Below are positions 24,320-33,569 of a stretch of DNA of 33,627 nucleotides, piece after piece. The notes beneath the pieces were generated by a model, which was not told where the DNA came from, did no database searches, and saw nothing but the letters and a program-made list of their open reading frames with translations. How positions within the stretch are numbered: position 1 is the first letter of the stretch; each line of letters starts with the position of its first letter. This DNA comes from Lachnospiraceae bacterium (GTDB taxonomy: Bacteria > Bacillota > Clostridia > Lachnospirales > Lachnospiraceae), in NCBI GenBank assembly GCA_004558185.1, contig SFDP01000044.1, forward strand, positions 1 to 33,627, read 5' to 3'. A program made the position numbers and the translations under genes.

Positions 24320-26153
24320 TCTTGCTTCCTTTTGCAGTAATCAGTTTAATTGACCTGGGTCTTAAGACAACAGATTTTTTGTTTGCAATAGACCCGGGAA
24401 CCTCTTCTTGCGAGGTATCAATAAGCAACACCCATTCCTCCTCCGCAGGAAGATTGGGTAGTGCCAGGGTTCTTTCCTGCCAATACATATTTATACATAG
24501 ATAGAGATAGGTCTGTTGGCTGTAAAAAAGGATTCCTCCTGCCTCCTCATTACTGTCATTCCAGTTCAGCTTCCATGCTTCTTTACCATGGAAAGAAAGG
24601 TAGGGGTACTCTACTCTGTCCCGTTTACTCTTCCCGTCTGTCTGTTTCTGCAGCAGGGGAAACTCTTTCCTCAGCCTGATCAATTCCCGGGTGAAGCAAA
24701 GCTGTTCTTCATTCCTGACCGAATCCTTCCAGTTCAGCCAGGAAATCTGATTATCCTGACAATAAGGATTATTATTTCCTCCCTGTGTATTACCGAATTC
24801 ATCCCCTGCCAACAATACAGGGGTTCCTTTGGAAAACAGAAGCAGTGTCATGGCATTTTTCATCTGCTTTTTTCTCAGAGCTACTATATTCTTTTTTCGG
24901 CTTGGTCCTTCAGCTCCACAGTTCCAGCTAACATTATAGTTATTGCCATCCCTGCCATCTTCACCATTTTCCTCATTATGCTTACGGTCATAGGAAACCA
25001 TATCCATAAGCGTAAAGCTGTTATAATTGGTCATATATACCATATTTCCCACTGTTTTGGAGTTAAACAGCATCGCTTCAAAGGCATTTCCCAGGGCGCC
25101 CACATCTCCCTTAAGAAAATGCCGCAGAGCATACATATATCCGTCATGATAGGTGGCTACATTCCGGTATACCGGACAGTATTTTTCTCCATAGGTCTTT
25201 AGACTGTCAACCTGCTCATATAAGAGCTTTGCATTGCACAAAACTGAATCTGTCGCTAACAGCTCTATGGGAATCCCAACCCCTAAAAGGTGGAATCCGT
25301 CTACATGATACTCCAACTGCCAAAACCGTAAAACTTCCAGTATAAACACAGGACTCACCGCAGAAGGAAAATAAAACTGCATAATCATTTCTATTCCTGC
25401 CTGATGCAGCGCCTTTACCATCTCCTTAAAGGAAATATCCGGCTCCTTTCCGGCAGCATAGGAGGCCTTTGGAGCAAAATAGCACCCCTCCTTGAAGCCC
25501 CAATAGTTCAGCTTTTGGGATTCCCCTCCAGCCTGCAGATTAATATGATAGTTTTCTTTCATATACTCCATGCTCAGCCCTGCCGGTTCCATGGGCATCA
25601 GTCTTTCCTGCTCCTGAAATTCGTAGGCCGGCAATAATTCCAGTGTGGTGATTCCCAACTCCTTTAAGTAAGAAATTTTTTCGATAATCCCTTCAAAGGT
25701 CCCCTTTTTCTTTACCCGTGAGGAAGGGTGCTTGGTAAATCCTCTTACATGAAGCTGATAGACAACACTTTCCTCAAAGCTTAAATACAGGGGACAATCC
25801 TCCCCCCAGTCAAAAGCCTTCAGACCAATTCCGGCCGACAATGAGGCTTCCTCCCTCCCCCATATCTCATTTCCTAAAATCATTTTGGCATAGGGGTCTA
25901 AGCGTTCTTTCCCATCCTCAAAAAAATTATAAGTATATTTATCCGGGTTTATTCCTTCAATAAGCAAAGAATAAACATTACCGATCTGGTGTTCCTTGTG
26001 AAAGAAAATGGTTTCCTTCTTCCCGGTTTTTTTCTCATATAAAACTAAACCGGCATCCTTACTGCCGATATTTTTAGTTACAAACTGTACTGCGTTACTG
26101 CCCATTGGGGTAGCTCCCATAGGAAGAGCCTTGCCTACGCTGTAATGCCTCAT
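24288..26153 (-). CDS. GH13 glycogen-debranching (GlgX/isoamylase-like) homologue lacking catalytic aspartates
   Basis: 621 residues: an N-terminal CBM48-like beta domain (about 10-95), a GH13 barrel (about 120-500) and a C-terminal beta domain. It is clearly related to GlgX, for example GTPVLLAGDEFGNTQGGNNN and CQDNQISWLNW are intact. However, the nucleophile site reads VDGFHLL (Leu290 for Asp), the transition-state HD pair reads YN (377-378), and region I reads GIEMIMQFYFP instead of the usual D..NH. The acid/base Glu313 (KLLYE) remains. It is therefore probably a non-catalytic glucan-binding or regulatory pseudoenzyme, perhaps linked to glycogen. GGGAG precedes the ATG. It is first of a set with DUF5662. 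Confidence 0.93.
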   Translation of the reverse strand: MRHYSVGKALPMGATPMGSNAVQFVTKNIGSKDAGLVLYEKKTGKKETIFFHKEHQIGNVYSLLIEGINPDKYTYNFFEDGKERLDPYAKMILGNEIWGREEASLSAGIGLKAFDWGEDCPLYLSFEESVVYQLHVRGFTKHPSSRVKKKGTFEGIIEKISYLKELGITTLELLPAYEFQEQERLMPMEPAGLSMEYMKENYHINLQAGGESQKLNYWGFKEGCYFAPKASYAAGKEPDISFKEMVKALHQAGIEMIMQFYFPSAVSPVFILEVLRFWQLEYHVDGFHLLGVGIPIELLATDSVLCNAKLLYEQVDSLKTYGEKYCPVYRNVATYHDGYMYALRHFLKGDVGALGNAFEAMLFNSKTVGNMVYMTNYNSFTLMDMVSYDRKHNEENGEDGRDGNNYNVSWNCGAEGPSRKKNIVALRKKQMKNAMTLLLFSKGTPVLLAGDEFGNTQGGNNNPYCQDNQISWLNWKDSVRNEEQLCFTRELIRLRKEFPLLQKQTDGKSKRDRVEYPYLSFHGKEAWKLNWNDSNEEAGGILFYSQQTYLYLCINMYWQERTLALPNLPAEEEWVLLIDTSQEEVPGSIANKKSVVLRPRSIKLITAKGSKSDFDESISAF

Positions 26154-26182
26154 GCTGTTCTCCCTTCATTTGCTGTCTTTTT

Positions 26183-26211
26183 ACTATAGCATATTTTCTG
26201 CCGATTGGGAA
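26183..26211 (-). promoter_or_regulatory. Predicted promoter of the GH13-DUF5662 set
   Basis: On the minus strand TTCCCA (26211-26206), 17-base spacer and TATAGT (26188-26183), about 30 bases before the start codon. Confidence 0.55.
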
Positions 26212-26222
26212 ATATTTTGTCC

Positions 26223-26251
26223 TTGTCATCTCGTTGTAAGGCTAGTATACT
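26223..26251 (+). promoter_or_regulatory. Predicted promoter of the DUF1292 gene
   Basis: TTGTCA (26223-26228), 17-base spacer and TATACT (26246-26251). The -10 lies in a short direct repeat, TAGTATACTGAT and TAGTGTACTGAT, whose copies are 20 bases apart (26243 and 26263). Confidence 0.7.
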
Positions 26252-26290
26252 GATATTAATCGGTAGTGTACTGATGAAAGGAGGGATTTT

Positions 26291-26608
26291 ATGGGAAGGC
26301 AGGAAGATCTGGATGAAGAAATGACAGTAGAAATGACCCTGGAGGACGGTACTGTCGTTAATTGTGCAGTGATTACTATTTTAAGCGTTGAGGATCAGGA
26401 TTATATCGTTCTTCTTCCTCTGGATGAGGATGGAGAGAATGGGAATGGTGAAACATGGTTTTATCGTTACAGTGAAAATCCGGATGATCCCAATGAAGAA
26501 CCGGTATTGGACTTTATCGACAGCGATGAGGAATGGGAGAAGGTAGAGGAAGCCTTCGATGAGTATCTCGACAACTGTGAATACGATGAGCTTTTGGAGG
26601 AGGAGTGA
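26291..26608 (+). CDS. DUF1292 domain protein
   Basis: A very acidic 105-residue protein of the DUF1292 family (YrzB-type), common in Firmicutes and of unknown role. The core is MTLEDGTVVNCAVITILSVE, then DQDYIVLLPLDEDG, with a second half FYRYSENPDDPNEEPVLDFI and an Asp/Glu-rich helical tail. AGGAGGG lies five bases before the ATG. It has its own promoter (26223-26251) and terminator (26596-26617) and is divergent from the GH13 homologue, so it appears to be a single-gene unit. Confidence 0.93.
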   Translation: MGRQEDLDEEMTVEMTLEDGTVVNCAVITILSVEDQDYIVLLPLDEDGENGNGETWFYRYSENPDDPNEEPVLDFIDSDEEWEKVEEAFDEYLDNCEYDELLEEE

Positions 26609-26617
26609 TCCTCCTCC
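26596..26617. terminator. Terminator after the DUF1292 gene, overlapping its last codons
   Basis: Perfect hairpin GGAGGAGGA-GTGA-TCCTCCTCC followed by TTTATTTT. It uses the final Glu codons of the DUF1292 gene and lies two bases from the convergent helicase stop codon. Confidence 0.85.
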
Positions 26618-26618
26618 T

Positions 26619-28454
26619 TTATTTTCTGCTCTTTTTCTGAAAAAAATCTTTGGGACTCCTTGGTAAAGGAAGAAAGCGGCTTGGCCTGAATTTTTTTCCT
26701 GTCTTATCCTGCAGATAGAGAATCTCCAGACTTTCCTTCGCTCTGGTCATGGCCACATATAGCATTCTTCTTTCTTCTTCCACCTCTTCCTGTGTTAATG
26801 CCCGTTTATACGGAATCTTCCCTTCATTGCAGTCTGGGATGAATACATAGGGATATTCCAGACCTTTACAGGAGTGCATGGTAATCAGGTGTACCCCTGC
26901 TTTTTCTTCTCCTGCCTGTTTCAGCGATTCCTCATAGTCATGGATTTCCATTTTCCATTGCTCCAGAGAGACTGTTCCTTTTGTGCTGGAATGGATAAAA
27001 TTAAGTATTTCCTGTGCCTCCTCCCAGGAGCTTCCCTGCCTTATTGTCAGTTCCTTCAGATACTGTTCATAGCCAATCACCTTTCGAATATAGCTTATGG
27101 CTCCATACAGATCCAATCGGGATATCCACCTTTCCTGCTTCATCATTTCCTGTATTATTCTTTTCATGTAAGGTTTTGATTCATAGTAGTTAAGCAGCTC
27201 CTTCCAGACTATCCATTCCGAGGTGCAGGCATTTCTGGAGAGATATCTGAGGGGCTTATTCATAATGGCCAAAAAATCTCTCCTCTTTTTCCCTTCCAGA
27301 AAAAACTGCAAATAGCTAAGAATATCTCTGGCGATAAAATGACGAAAAATACTGTCTGCAGCTTCCCTCATGACAAAAGGGATCTGATGACGAATAAAAT
27401 AATCTGCCAGTCCCATCATATTTTGATTGGTTCGATAAATACAGGCAATTTCCCAGGGTGCAGCCTGCTCCTCCAGCAACCCTTTGATACGCTCTGCCAC
27501 ATATCCATATTGCTCTGCTACAGAACCAAAGGCCTTAATACAGACCGGTGCCTTAGGTTCATGGTGAGCAAGAATTTTTTTGGGAAAGCGCAGCTTATTC
27601 TTCTCAATCACCTCAAGAGATTTTTTAATAATATTTCCACTGCATCGAAAATTGGTTTCCAGCAGTACCCTTTTGGCTTTTGGATACAGCTTTTCAAAAT
27701 TCAGCATAATTTGGGGACTTGCTCCACGAAAACTGTAAATAGCCTGGTCGTCATCCCCTACCACGAAGAGATTTTGACTTTTTTCCGTCAATAATTGAAC
27801 CAAGTGAAATTGTATTGAATTAATATCCTGAAATTCATCGATCAGTACATATACAAATTTTTTCTGCCACTGGGAAAGAATTTCCGGCCTGCTCTGAAAA
27901 AGTTGGAGGCAAAGTAATCCCATATCGTCAAAATCCAGTTTGCGACGGGAATGCATTTCCTCCTGATACGCATGGAAAAGTGCTTGAAATTGTTTACTTT
28001 CTTTTTCTTCCATGCTTGTCAGTCCTTTATTTTTATAATAGGAAAAATGCTGCAGGTATTCTTCTGCCCTTTCTTTGGAATAAGATTCCCCATATCCCGG
28101 ATCAGACAGAAGTATTTTCATGATATCCCTTTGTTCCCTTGGGGTAATGATGTCTTTTGCTGTATAGTGACAGGTAGTTTTGAGAATATGAAAAAAGCAG
28201 GCATGAAAGGTGGAAAAATGAACTCCCTTAGAAGAGCCCATTTGTTTGTTGAAGCGTTCCCTAAGCTCCTGTGCGGAGGCCTTGGAAAAAGAAATGACGA
28301 GAATGGATGTGGGCGGTATGGAATAGTGGGTAATCAGGTAAACTACTCTTTGAATCATGACGAAGGTTTTCCCTGAGCCGGGTCCTGCTAAGACAAGCAT
28401 AGGCCCGACTCCATGGGTAATTGCCTCCAACTGGGATTTACTGGGAGACTGCAT
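26619..28454 (-). CDS. Compact UvrD/Rep-family ATP-dependent DNA helicase
   Basis: A superfamily 1A 3'-5' helicase of 611 residues. Walker A GPGSGKT (24-30), motif II LIDEFQDIN, motif III VGDDDQAIYSFRGASP, motif V HLITMHSCKGLEYPYVFIP and motif VI MLYVAMTRAKESL are intact, so it should be active in repair or replication restart. It is about 120 residues shorter than PcrA and lacks the usual C-terminal Tudor-type tail, ending at FFQKKSRK. The start overlaps the end of gltX by 17 bases with a poor ribosome site, implying coupling to gltX translation. A full-length PcrA is probably elsewhere in the genome (inference). Confidence 0.93.
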   Translation of the reverse strand: MQSPSKSQLEAITHGVGPMLVLAGPGSGKTFVMIQRVVYLITHYSIPPTSILVISFSKASAQELRERFNKQMGSSKGVHFSTFHACFFHILKTTCHYTAKDIITPREQRDIMKILLSDPGYGESYSKERAEEYLQHFSYYKNKGLTSMEEKESKQFQALFHAYQEEMHSRRKLDFDDMGLLCLQLFQSRPEILSQWQKKFVYVLIDEFQDINSIQFHLVQLLTEKSQNLFVVGDDDQAIYSFRGASPQIMLNFEKLYPKAKRVLLETNFRCSGNIIKKSLEVIEKNKLRFPKKILAHHEPKAPVCIKAFGSVAEQYGYVAERIKGLLEEQAAPWEIACIYRTNQNMMGLADYFIRHQIPFVMREAADSIFRHFIARDILSYLQFFLEGKKRRDFLAIMNKPLRYLSRNACTSEWIVWKELLNYYESKPYMKRIIQEMMKQERWISRLDLYGAISYIRKVIGYEQYLKELTIRQGSSWEEAQEILNFIHSSTKGTVSLEQWKMEIHDYEESLKQAGEEKAGVHLITMHSCKGLEYPYVFIPDCNEGKIPYKRALTQEEVEEERRMLYVAMTRAKESLEILYLQDKTGKKFRPSRFLPLPRSPKDFFQKKSRK

Positions 28455-29901
28455 ATTCCAGCTTTTGGATTCCCTTCCTGATTCTGTTCAATGATTCTTC
28501 TTTTCCCAATATTTCCATTATTTCCGTGGCCCCTGCAGGTGTCGTCTGTTTTCCGCTTACAGCAGTACGGATGGGCCACATGACATATCCATTCTTACAT
28601 CCTTTTTTCGTTACATATTCTACTAAAATCTGATAGAGGGCATCGTTGCTATAGTCCTCCTGCGCTTCCAGCAAAGGAAGCACCTCTCTTAAAACCTCCA
28701 AAGAGGATTCCTCATTCGTTTTCATTTTTTTGTGGGAATACATACTGGTATCATATTCCGGCAGGGTCTCAAAAAAATCCACCATTTCTGTAATATCGGG
28801 AAATACCTCTATCCTGGTCTTAACCATTTGAGCAATTTTTTCCAGATTCAAGTCAGCCGTAATGGACTGCTTCAAATAAGGCAGAGCTCTTTCATAAAAG
28901 GCGTTAAAGTCCATGGCCTTGATATATTCTCCATTCATCCATTTCAGCTTAGTATAATCAAATACTGCCGGTGATTTGGACATATGGTGGTAATCAAAGG
29001 CTTCTACCAGCTCCTGAAGAGTAAAAATTTCCCGATTGTCCGAAGGACTCCAGCCTAAAAGAGCCACAAAGTTTACCACAGCCTCCGTAATAAAGCCCTG
29101 CTCGATCAGATCCTCATAGGAGGAATGTCCACAGCGCTTGGACAGCTTATGATGCTCCTCATCGGTAATTAATGGGCAGTGAACATAGACCGGAACCTGC
29201 CAGCCAAACGCCTCATATAAACGATTGTATTTGGGTGAGGAGGAAAGGTATTCATTTCCTCTGACCACATGAGTGATTCCCATGAGATGGTCATCCACCA
29301 CATTGGCAAAATTATAGGTAGGATATCCATCTGATTTAATTAAAATCATATCATCCAGCTCTGCATTATCTACAGTAATATCCCCGTATATTTCATCCTG
29401 GAAGGTGGTAGTCCCCGTGGTAGGATTATTCTGTCGAATCACATAGGGTATCCCTGCCTCCAGCTTTGCCTCCACCTCTTCTTTTGATAAATGCAGGCAA
29501 TGCTTATCGTAAACGTTAATCTCTTTTCCTGCTACCGTCTGTGTCAGCGTTTCCAAACGTTCCTTATCACAGAAGCAGTAATATGCCTCTCCCTTTTCTA
29601 CTAATTTTTGGGCATATTCCAGATAAATCCCCTGAGCCTGACGCTGGCTCTGGACATAGGGTCCACAGCCCTTATCCTTATCCGGCCCCTCATCATGGAT
29701 CAGTCCTGTTTTCTCCAGGGTTCGATAAATAATATCTACTGCTCCTTCTACATATCTTTCCTGATCCGTATCCTCAATACGAAGCAGGAAATCGCCTCCT
29801 TCATGCTTGGCTATCAGATAAGCATAAAGGGCTGTTCTCAGATTCCCTACGTGCATTCTGCCAGTAGGACTGGGAGCAAATCTTGTTCTTACTTTATTCA
29901 T
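28438..29901 (-). CDS. gltX: Glutamyl-tRNA synthetase
   Basis: A class I synthetase charging tRNA-Glu (and, in bacteria lacking GlnRS, tRNA-Gln). The N-terminus RTRFAPSPTGRMHVGNLRTAL holds the HIGH-like motif (HVGN, 17-20), RIEDTDQER follows, and KLSKR is at 252-256. 487 residues is normal. I start at the ATG at 29901, which has GGAG about seven bases upstream; the frame is open 21 codons further but the extra residues are not conserved. It is followed by the overlapping helicase gene. The leader gap 29902-30165 contains a module E repeat. Confidence 0.96.
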   Translation of the reverse strand: MNKVRTRFAPSPTGRMHVGNLRTALYAYLIAKHEGGDFLLRIEDTDQERYVEGAVDIIYRTLEKTGLIHDEGPDKDKGCGPYVQSQRQAQGIYLEYAQKLVEKGEAYYCFCDKERLETLTQTVAGKEINVYDKHCLHLSKEEVEAKLEAGIPYVIRQNNPTTGTTTFQDEIYGDITVDNAELDDMILIKSDGYPTYNFANVVDDHLMGITHVVRGNEYLSSSPKYNRLYEAFGWQVPVYVHCPLITDEEHHKLSKRCGHSSYEDLIEQGFITEAVVNFVALLGWSPSDNREIFTLQELVEAFDYHHMSKSPAVFDYTKLKWMNGEYIKAMDFNAFYERALPYLKQSITADLNLEKIAQMVKTRIEVFPDITEMVDFFETLPEYDTSMYSHKKMKTNEESSLEVLREVLPLLEAQEDYSNDALYQILVEYVTKKGCKNGYVMWPIRTAVSGKQTTPAGATEIMEILGKEESLNRIRKGIQKLEYAVSQ

Positions 29902-30009
29902 TTTTTTCTCCATTTCAATACATATTATGGTGTGGATTAACAAGTCAGAGTTCTTTTCCTGCAAGCAGAAACAGCTTTTGACCTTCTACCCCTGTATCCT
30001 ATTATATTT

Positions 30010-30112
30010 TATGATGTTAGGGTCAAAAGCCCCTAACTATGATACCTACGGATTGTTACGTACTTCGTACTCCCACAATCCTGCAAAATATTCGCATATC
30101 GTGGGTATCATT
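30010..30112. repeat. Composite repeat between the hydrogenase and gltX genes
   Basis: It consists of the TTAGGG...CCCTAA hairpin unit (30010-30058 identical to 4643-4691) and module E (30042-30104 identical, inverted, to 11895-11957). Module E is bracketed by ATGATACC and GGTATCAT, an outer inverted repeat. It has no ORF and lies upstream of gltX. Confidence 0.82.
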
Positions 30113-30165
30113 TTATATTATCTCTAATCCTCTTCTGACGCTTAGATGATAGCGCCAGGATCCGG

Positions 30166-31647
30166 CTAAGCCTGATCAGGAATAGGCTGCTTTGCAGCCT
30201 GCTTAAAGCCGGCCACTTCTTTATTGGCCTGAGCAATAGCGATATTGGTTCCTGCACCTGCTACACAGCCGCCGGGACAGGCCATTCCTTCAATAAGGCA
30301 GCCATTTTTCTTTCCTGCCTTGGCCATCATCAGAATTTTTTTGCACTCGGACAGGCTTTCTGCGTGTTCTACATGAACCTCCACGTCGGGATAGTATTCC
30401 CTTATACATTGCTCAATGGCACTGGCTACTCCTCCTGCCACACCATATCCTCTTCCTGCTCCTGTGGCATCTTCCATTTCCTCTGTTGGCTTTATCTGGC
30501 TTAGTATGATCTCTTTGGCTTCAAACATTCCCGTCAATTCCTCAAAGGTGATGACAAAGTCCACATCAGAGCGCACGGTTCTGCGGGAAGCCTCCAGCTT
30601 CTTCGATGCACAGGGTCCAATAAAGACCACAGAAGCATCAGGATGATCCTGCTTAATCTTTCTGGCTGTAGCTACCATCGGAGTAAGCGCATTGGAAATA
30701 TTTTCTATGGTTTCAGGGAAAAATTTCTTTGCCATAACAGACCATGAAGGACAACAGGAGGTCAACAGAAAAGGAAGCTTTCCCGTTGCTACTTCATGGA
30801 CATAATGCTCTGCCTCTGCCATACATCCCATGTCTGCACCAATGGCCGTTTCATATACATCTGAAAAACCCAACTCCTTTAGGGCAGCCTTTAGCATGGC
30901 AGGGGTTACACCTGGTCCAAACTGCCCCACAAAGGCAGGGGCAACCTGAGCAATAATCTTACGCCCTGACTGTAAGGCCCGAATAAGCTGAAAAATCTGG
31001 GACTTATCTGCAATCGCTCCGAAAGGGCAACTGACCATACACTGTCCGCAGGAAACACAGGTATCTTCCTCGATGACTGCCCGATCCATATGGTCACTTT
31101 TAATGGCATTGACTCCGCATACAGCAGCACAGGGACGAACCTGATGGGTAATAGCGTCATAGGGGCAGACCGCTTTGCACTTACCGCACTTGATACATTT
31201 CTCCTGATCAATAAAGGATTTTCCATTAATCATGGAAATAGCATCCTTCGGGCAAACCTCATAGCAGGGATGCGCTACACAGCCCATACATTTATTGGTA
31301 ACCTCATAACGATTTACGGGGCAGGCGTTGCAGGCTGACGGAATGACCTGCATCAACGGCGGCTCATAATACTTCTCTGAGATATTGCTTTCCTCCAGTC
31401 CCTGGGTAAGATGTACCGGTACATTCTCCGGCCGCAGGGAAAGTCCCATGGCTAACCGAATTCTCTCACGAATGATTGCTCTTTCCCGATAAATATTCTC
31501 TCTATGTGTGGGCTTATCGTAATCGACAATTTTATATGGCAGAGCCTCTATATCATCCTTCAAATTTTCCGAATGATAAGCCAGATTTGCTACTTCCTTG
31601 AAAATCCGTCTTCTGGTTACCCTAACCTGGGTATCTATTCCTCGCAT
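30166..31647 (-). CDS. Monomeric [FeFe] hydrogenase, group B type
   Basis: A ferredoxin-linked hydrogenase of 493 residues. N-terminal region CNACP...CMGCVAHPCYEVCP and two [4Fe-4S] sites (CIKCGKCKAVCP at 151-161, CVSCGQCMVSCP at 197-207) feed the H-cluster domain. H-cluster motifs are TSCCPSW (Cys298 proton relay, Cys299 ligand), GPCASKK (Cys346) and MACPGGC (Cys457, Cys461). The residue before PC in the second motif is Gly344 rather than the Met of classic group A enzymes, and the start MRGIDTQVRVTRRRIFKEVA fits the B1/B3 group. No maturases hydE, hydF or hydG are nearby. AGGAGG lies about six bases before the ATG. It may reoxidise ferredoxin in fermentation (inference). Confidence 0.94.
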   Translation of the reverse strand: MRGIDTQVRVTRRRIFKEVANLAYHSENLKDDIEALPYKIVDYDKPTHRENIYRERAIIRERIRLAMGLSLRPENVPVHLTQGLEESNISEKYYEPPLMQVIPSACNACPVNRYEVTNKCMGCVAHPCYEVCPKDAISMINGKSFIDQEKCIKCGKCKAVCPYDAITHQVRPCAAVCGVNAIKSDHMDRAVIEEDTCVSCGQCMVSCPFGAIADKSQIFQLIRALQSGRKIIAQVAPAFVGQFGPGVTPAMLKAALKELGFSDVYETAIGADMGCMAEAEHYVHEVATGKLPFLLTSCCPSWSVMAKKFFPETIENISNALTPMVATARKIKQDHPDASVVFIGPCASKKLEASRRTVRSDVDFVITFEELTGMFEAKEIILSQIKPTEEMEDATGAGRGYGVAGGVASAIEQCIREYYPDVEVHVEHAESLSECKKILMMAKAGKKNGCLIEGMACPGGCVAGAGTNIAIAQANKEVAGFKQAAKQPIPDQA

Positions 31648-31783
31648 GGCTTTCCTCCTGCTTATTTTATTATTGTGTTGTCGTTTACATTCTTACATAA
31701 ACTGGAAAGGAAATCAAGAGTAATATGCTTGTTTCGTTATTTTTTTAACATCTCACACCATCTATCCTTAACTTTTCTTTTTT

Positions 31784-33479
31784 ATATAACTAAACGCGTG
31801 AATTCATTCTATCAGCCACCTTGTTAATGTAACTTTCAGATACGCCAAACTGGGAAAGTATACTCCTCTGTTTTTTAGTCAATCCATATCTTCTGATATA
31901 TACACCTTTGCTGTTTTTTACTATCGTTATCTTTTCCAATTCACTTATCGCTGCCGGGACAGTATAATTCTTTTTATCTTTTTCTTTTTTGCTTACCTTC
32001 TTTAATCCCTGGAACAAATAATTGCGCACTATGCTTGCTATGAACATTACGTATGTTTTGCTTTCCAGGGAATCCTGGCTGTGCACCCTGAATGTATCAT
32101 ATTCCAGGCCTGCCTTAAGCATCCTGAAAATCTTCTCTACATTATCCCTCTTCCTGTAAATATCCAAAGCTTCTGATGCTGTCATTTCTTTTGATGTCAC
32201 TATTACAAAGAAGCCAAGCTTATCCACTTCTTTTTGAATCTCATTTTCATTTCTCTTGTAGGATTCCAGATATCCATTATCATCATATTTTAGTTTGAAC
32301 AGCTTTTCATATGGCACCACATCCTCTTTCCTTCGGATTTTTTCATCCACCTTTTTCTGCAGGTGCTTTTCTTTCTTTATAAGCTGCTTCAGGTACTCGT
32401 TTTTCTCCTGGCTGGCCCTCACATTATCATAGTATATATGAAAATATCTGACCGTTATATCATCTCCTACCGTCCCTTCCTTCGTAAGCCCATATACATC
32501 ATATTCCGGTAAATAATACCTGGCTCTGGTAAGCAGCGGCAGGCGTGACTCTTTCAGCATCTCAGTTACTAAAGAGCTGTTTGTTTTTATCATCATCAGG
32601 AAATCATATCCTTTTGTATCAAAATACCGGATATTCTTTATACTGAAATAGCCTCTGTCAAGAATAAGGCCAACATTCTTATATCCATATTCTTTTGCCT
32701 GATCCACCATGTGGCTGCACTGTGTATTGTCGATAATGCTTCCCGGGTACATCTCATAAAACAGAGGCGTTGCATCCGCATAGTTTACGGCATAGCTTAT
32801 ATTAACCTGAGGTACACTGCTGTCATCATTCGCATGCCCAAATTCAGCCATTTCAACGCCTTCCGCTTTGGTATTCATATTGGTACTGTCATAGCTGATG
32901 TAAATATTTGAATGCTCCGTCTGTATTTCATTCCACTTGGTAACAAATGATTCCGTCTGTGCATAGTCTATTTCATGTTTAAATAATTCAGATATCTTTG
33001 AATCGTCCCATTTCTTTTCCGAACTGATAAGATGGCTCCATGCAAAATCTGAATAATGCTGCATCGTGCTTGTTTCCCTTATTATCATGTAACTGACCAG
33101 GTCTTTGATCAAGTTCGCATTTTCTTCCCCATGAATTGAATGGAGCAGTTCCGATATTTTCAGATCATCCATAATCTTAAATAACAATGCAGGTGCCCCA
33201 ACCTGAATAGCATCCGAAAAACGCGGCGGTTCTTCTTCATTTGCCCCAACTATTTCATAATACTGATAGAAATTATCATTAGGATTCATATTTTCATCAT
33301 CAACCATTTTCCCAATGCAGACTCTCTTCTCAACCACATATTTCTTGTCCTTTTTATATTCACTTCCGGTCACATGATAAACATAAACGCAGTCCCTCTG
33401 GCTGTATATTTTTGTTCTTTCCGGTCTTTTTACAAGAACATCTCTCCGCAGCATATTTGCACCTCTTTTTTAGTTATAT
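31784..33479 (-). mobile_element. Insertion sequence of the IS1634 type (boundaries provisional)
   Basis: A single transposase gene is enclosed by the short inverted repeat ATATAACTAAA (31784-31794; inverted at 33469-33479). The transposase stop codon lies inside the left repeat. I could not find a convincing target duplication. A TATAAT box on the minus strand (33495-33490) lies just outside the right repeat, so the true end could be further right. Confidence 0.6.
31790..33454 (-). CDS. IS1634-family (IS4 superfamily, DDE) transposase
   Basis: A 554-residue DDE transposase that appears intact. The first Asp lies in YISYDSTNMNTKAEG, the second in GLILDRGYFSIKNIRYFD, and the Glu in RKRDNVEKIFRMLKAGLEYD, matching the Y-R-E-type signature of the superfamily; the ALLF...SYMIIRETSTMQ N-terminal helices are also typical. 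GAGG lies about seven bases before the ATG. It sits directly upstream of the hydrogenase gene in the same orientation, about 140 bases away, so read-through could reach that gene. A uniform, undamaged frame suggests recent activity. Confidence 0.92.
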   Translation of the reverse strand: MLRRDVLVKRPERTKIYSQRDCVYVYHVTGSEYKKDKKYVVEKRVCIGKMVDDENMNPNDNFYQYYEIVGANEEEPPRFSDAIQVGAPALLFKIMDDLKISELLHSIHGEENANLIKDLVSYMIIRETSTMQHYSDFAWSHLISSEKKWDDSKISELFKHEIDYAQTESFVTKWNEIQTEHSNIYISYDSTNMNTKAEGVEMAEFGHANDDSSVPQVNISYAVNYADATPLFYEMYPGSIIDNTQCSHMVDQAKEYGYKNVGLILDRGYFSIKNIRYFDTKGYDFLMMIKTNSSLVTEMLKESRLPLLTRARYYLPEYDVYGLTKEGTVGDDITVRYFHIYYDNVRASQEKNEYLKQLIKKEKHLQKKVDEKIRRKEDVVPYEKLFKLKYDDNGYLESYKRNENEIQKEVDKLGFFVIVTSKEMTASEALDIYRKRDNVEKIFRMLKAGLEYDTFRVHSQDSLESKTYVMFIASIVRNYLFQGLKKVSKKEKDKKNYTVPAAISELEKITIVKNSKGVYIRRYGLTKKQRSILSQFGVSESYINKVADRMNSRV

Positions 33480-33538
33480 GCATAACTAAATTATAGCATA
33501 AATTTCTCAAATAAAAAATAGGCTCCGTCTATTCAACT

Positions 33539-33569
33539 CCCCTGCCCCTCAATCTTGAGGGGATAGGGG
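33539..33569 (+). terminator. Rho-independent terminator, plus strand, no matching gene in view
   Basis: Stem CCCCT-g-CCCCTCAA / TTGAGGGG-ata-GGGG followed by TTTCTTTTT. The T-run is on the plus strand, yet the nearest gene to the left is the minus-strand transposase. Confidence 0.7.
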
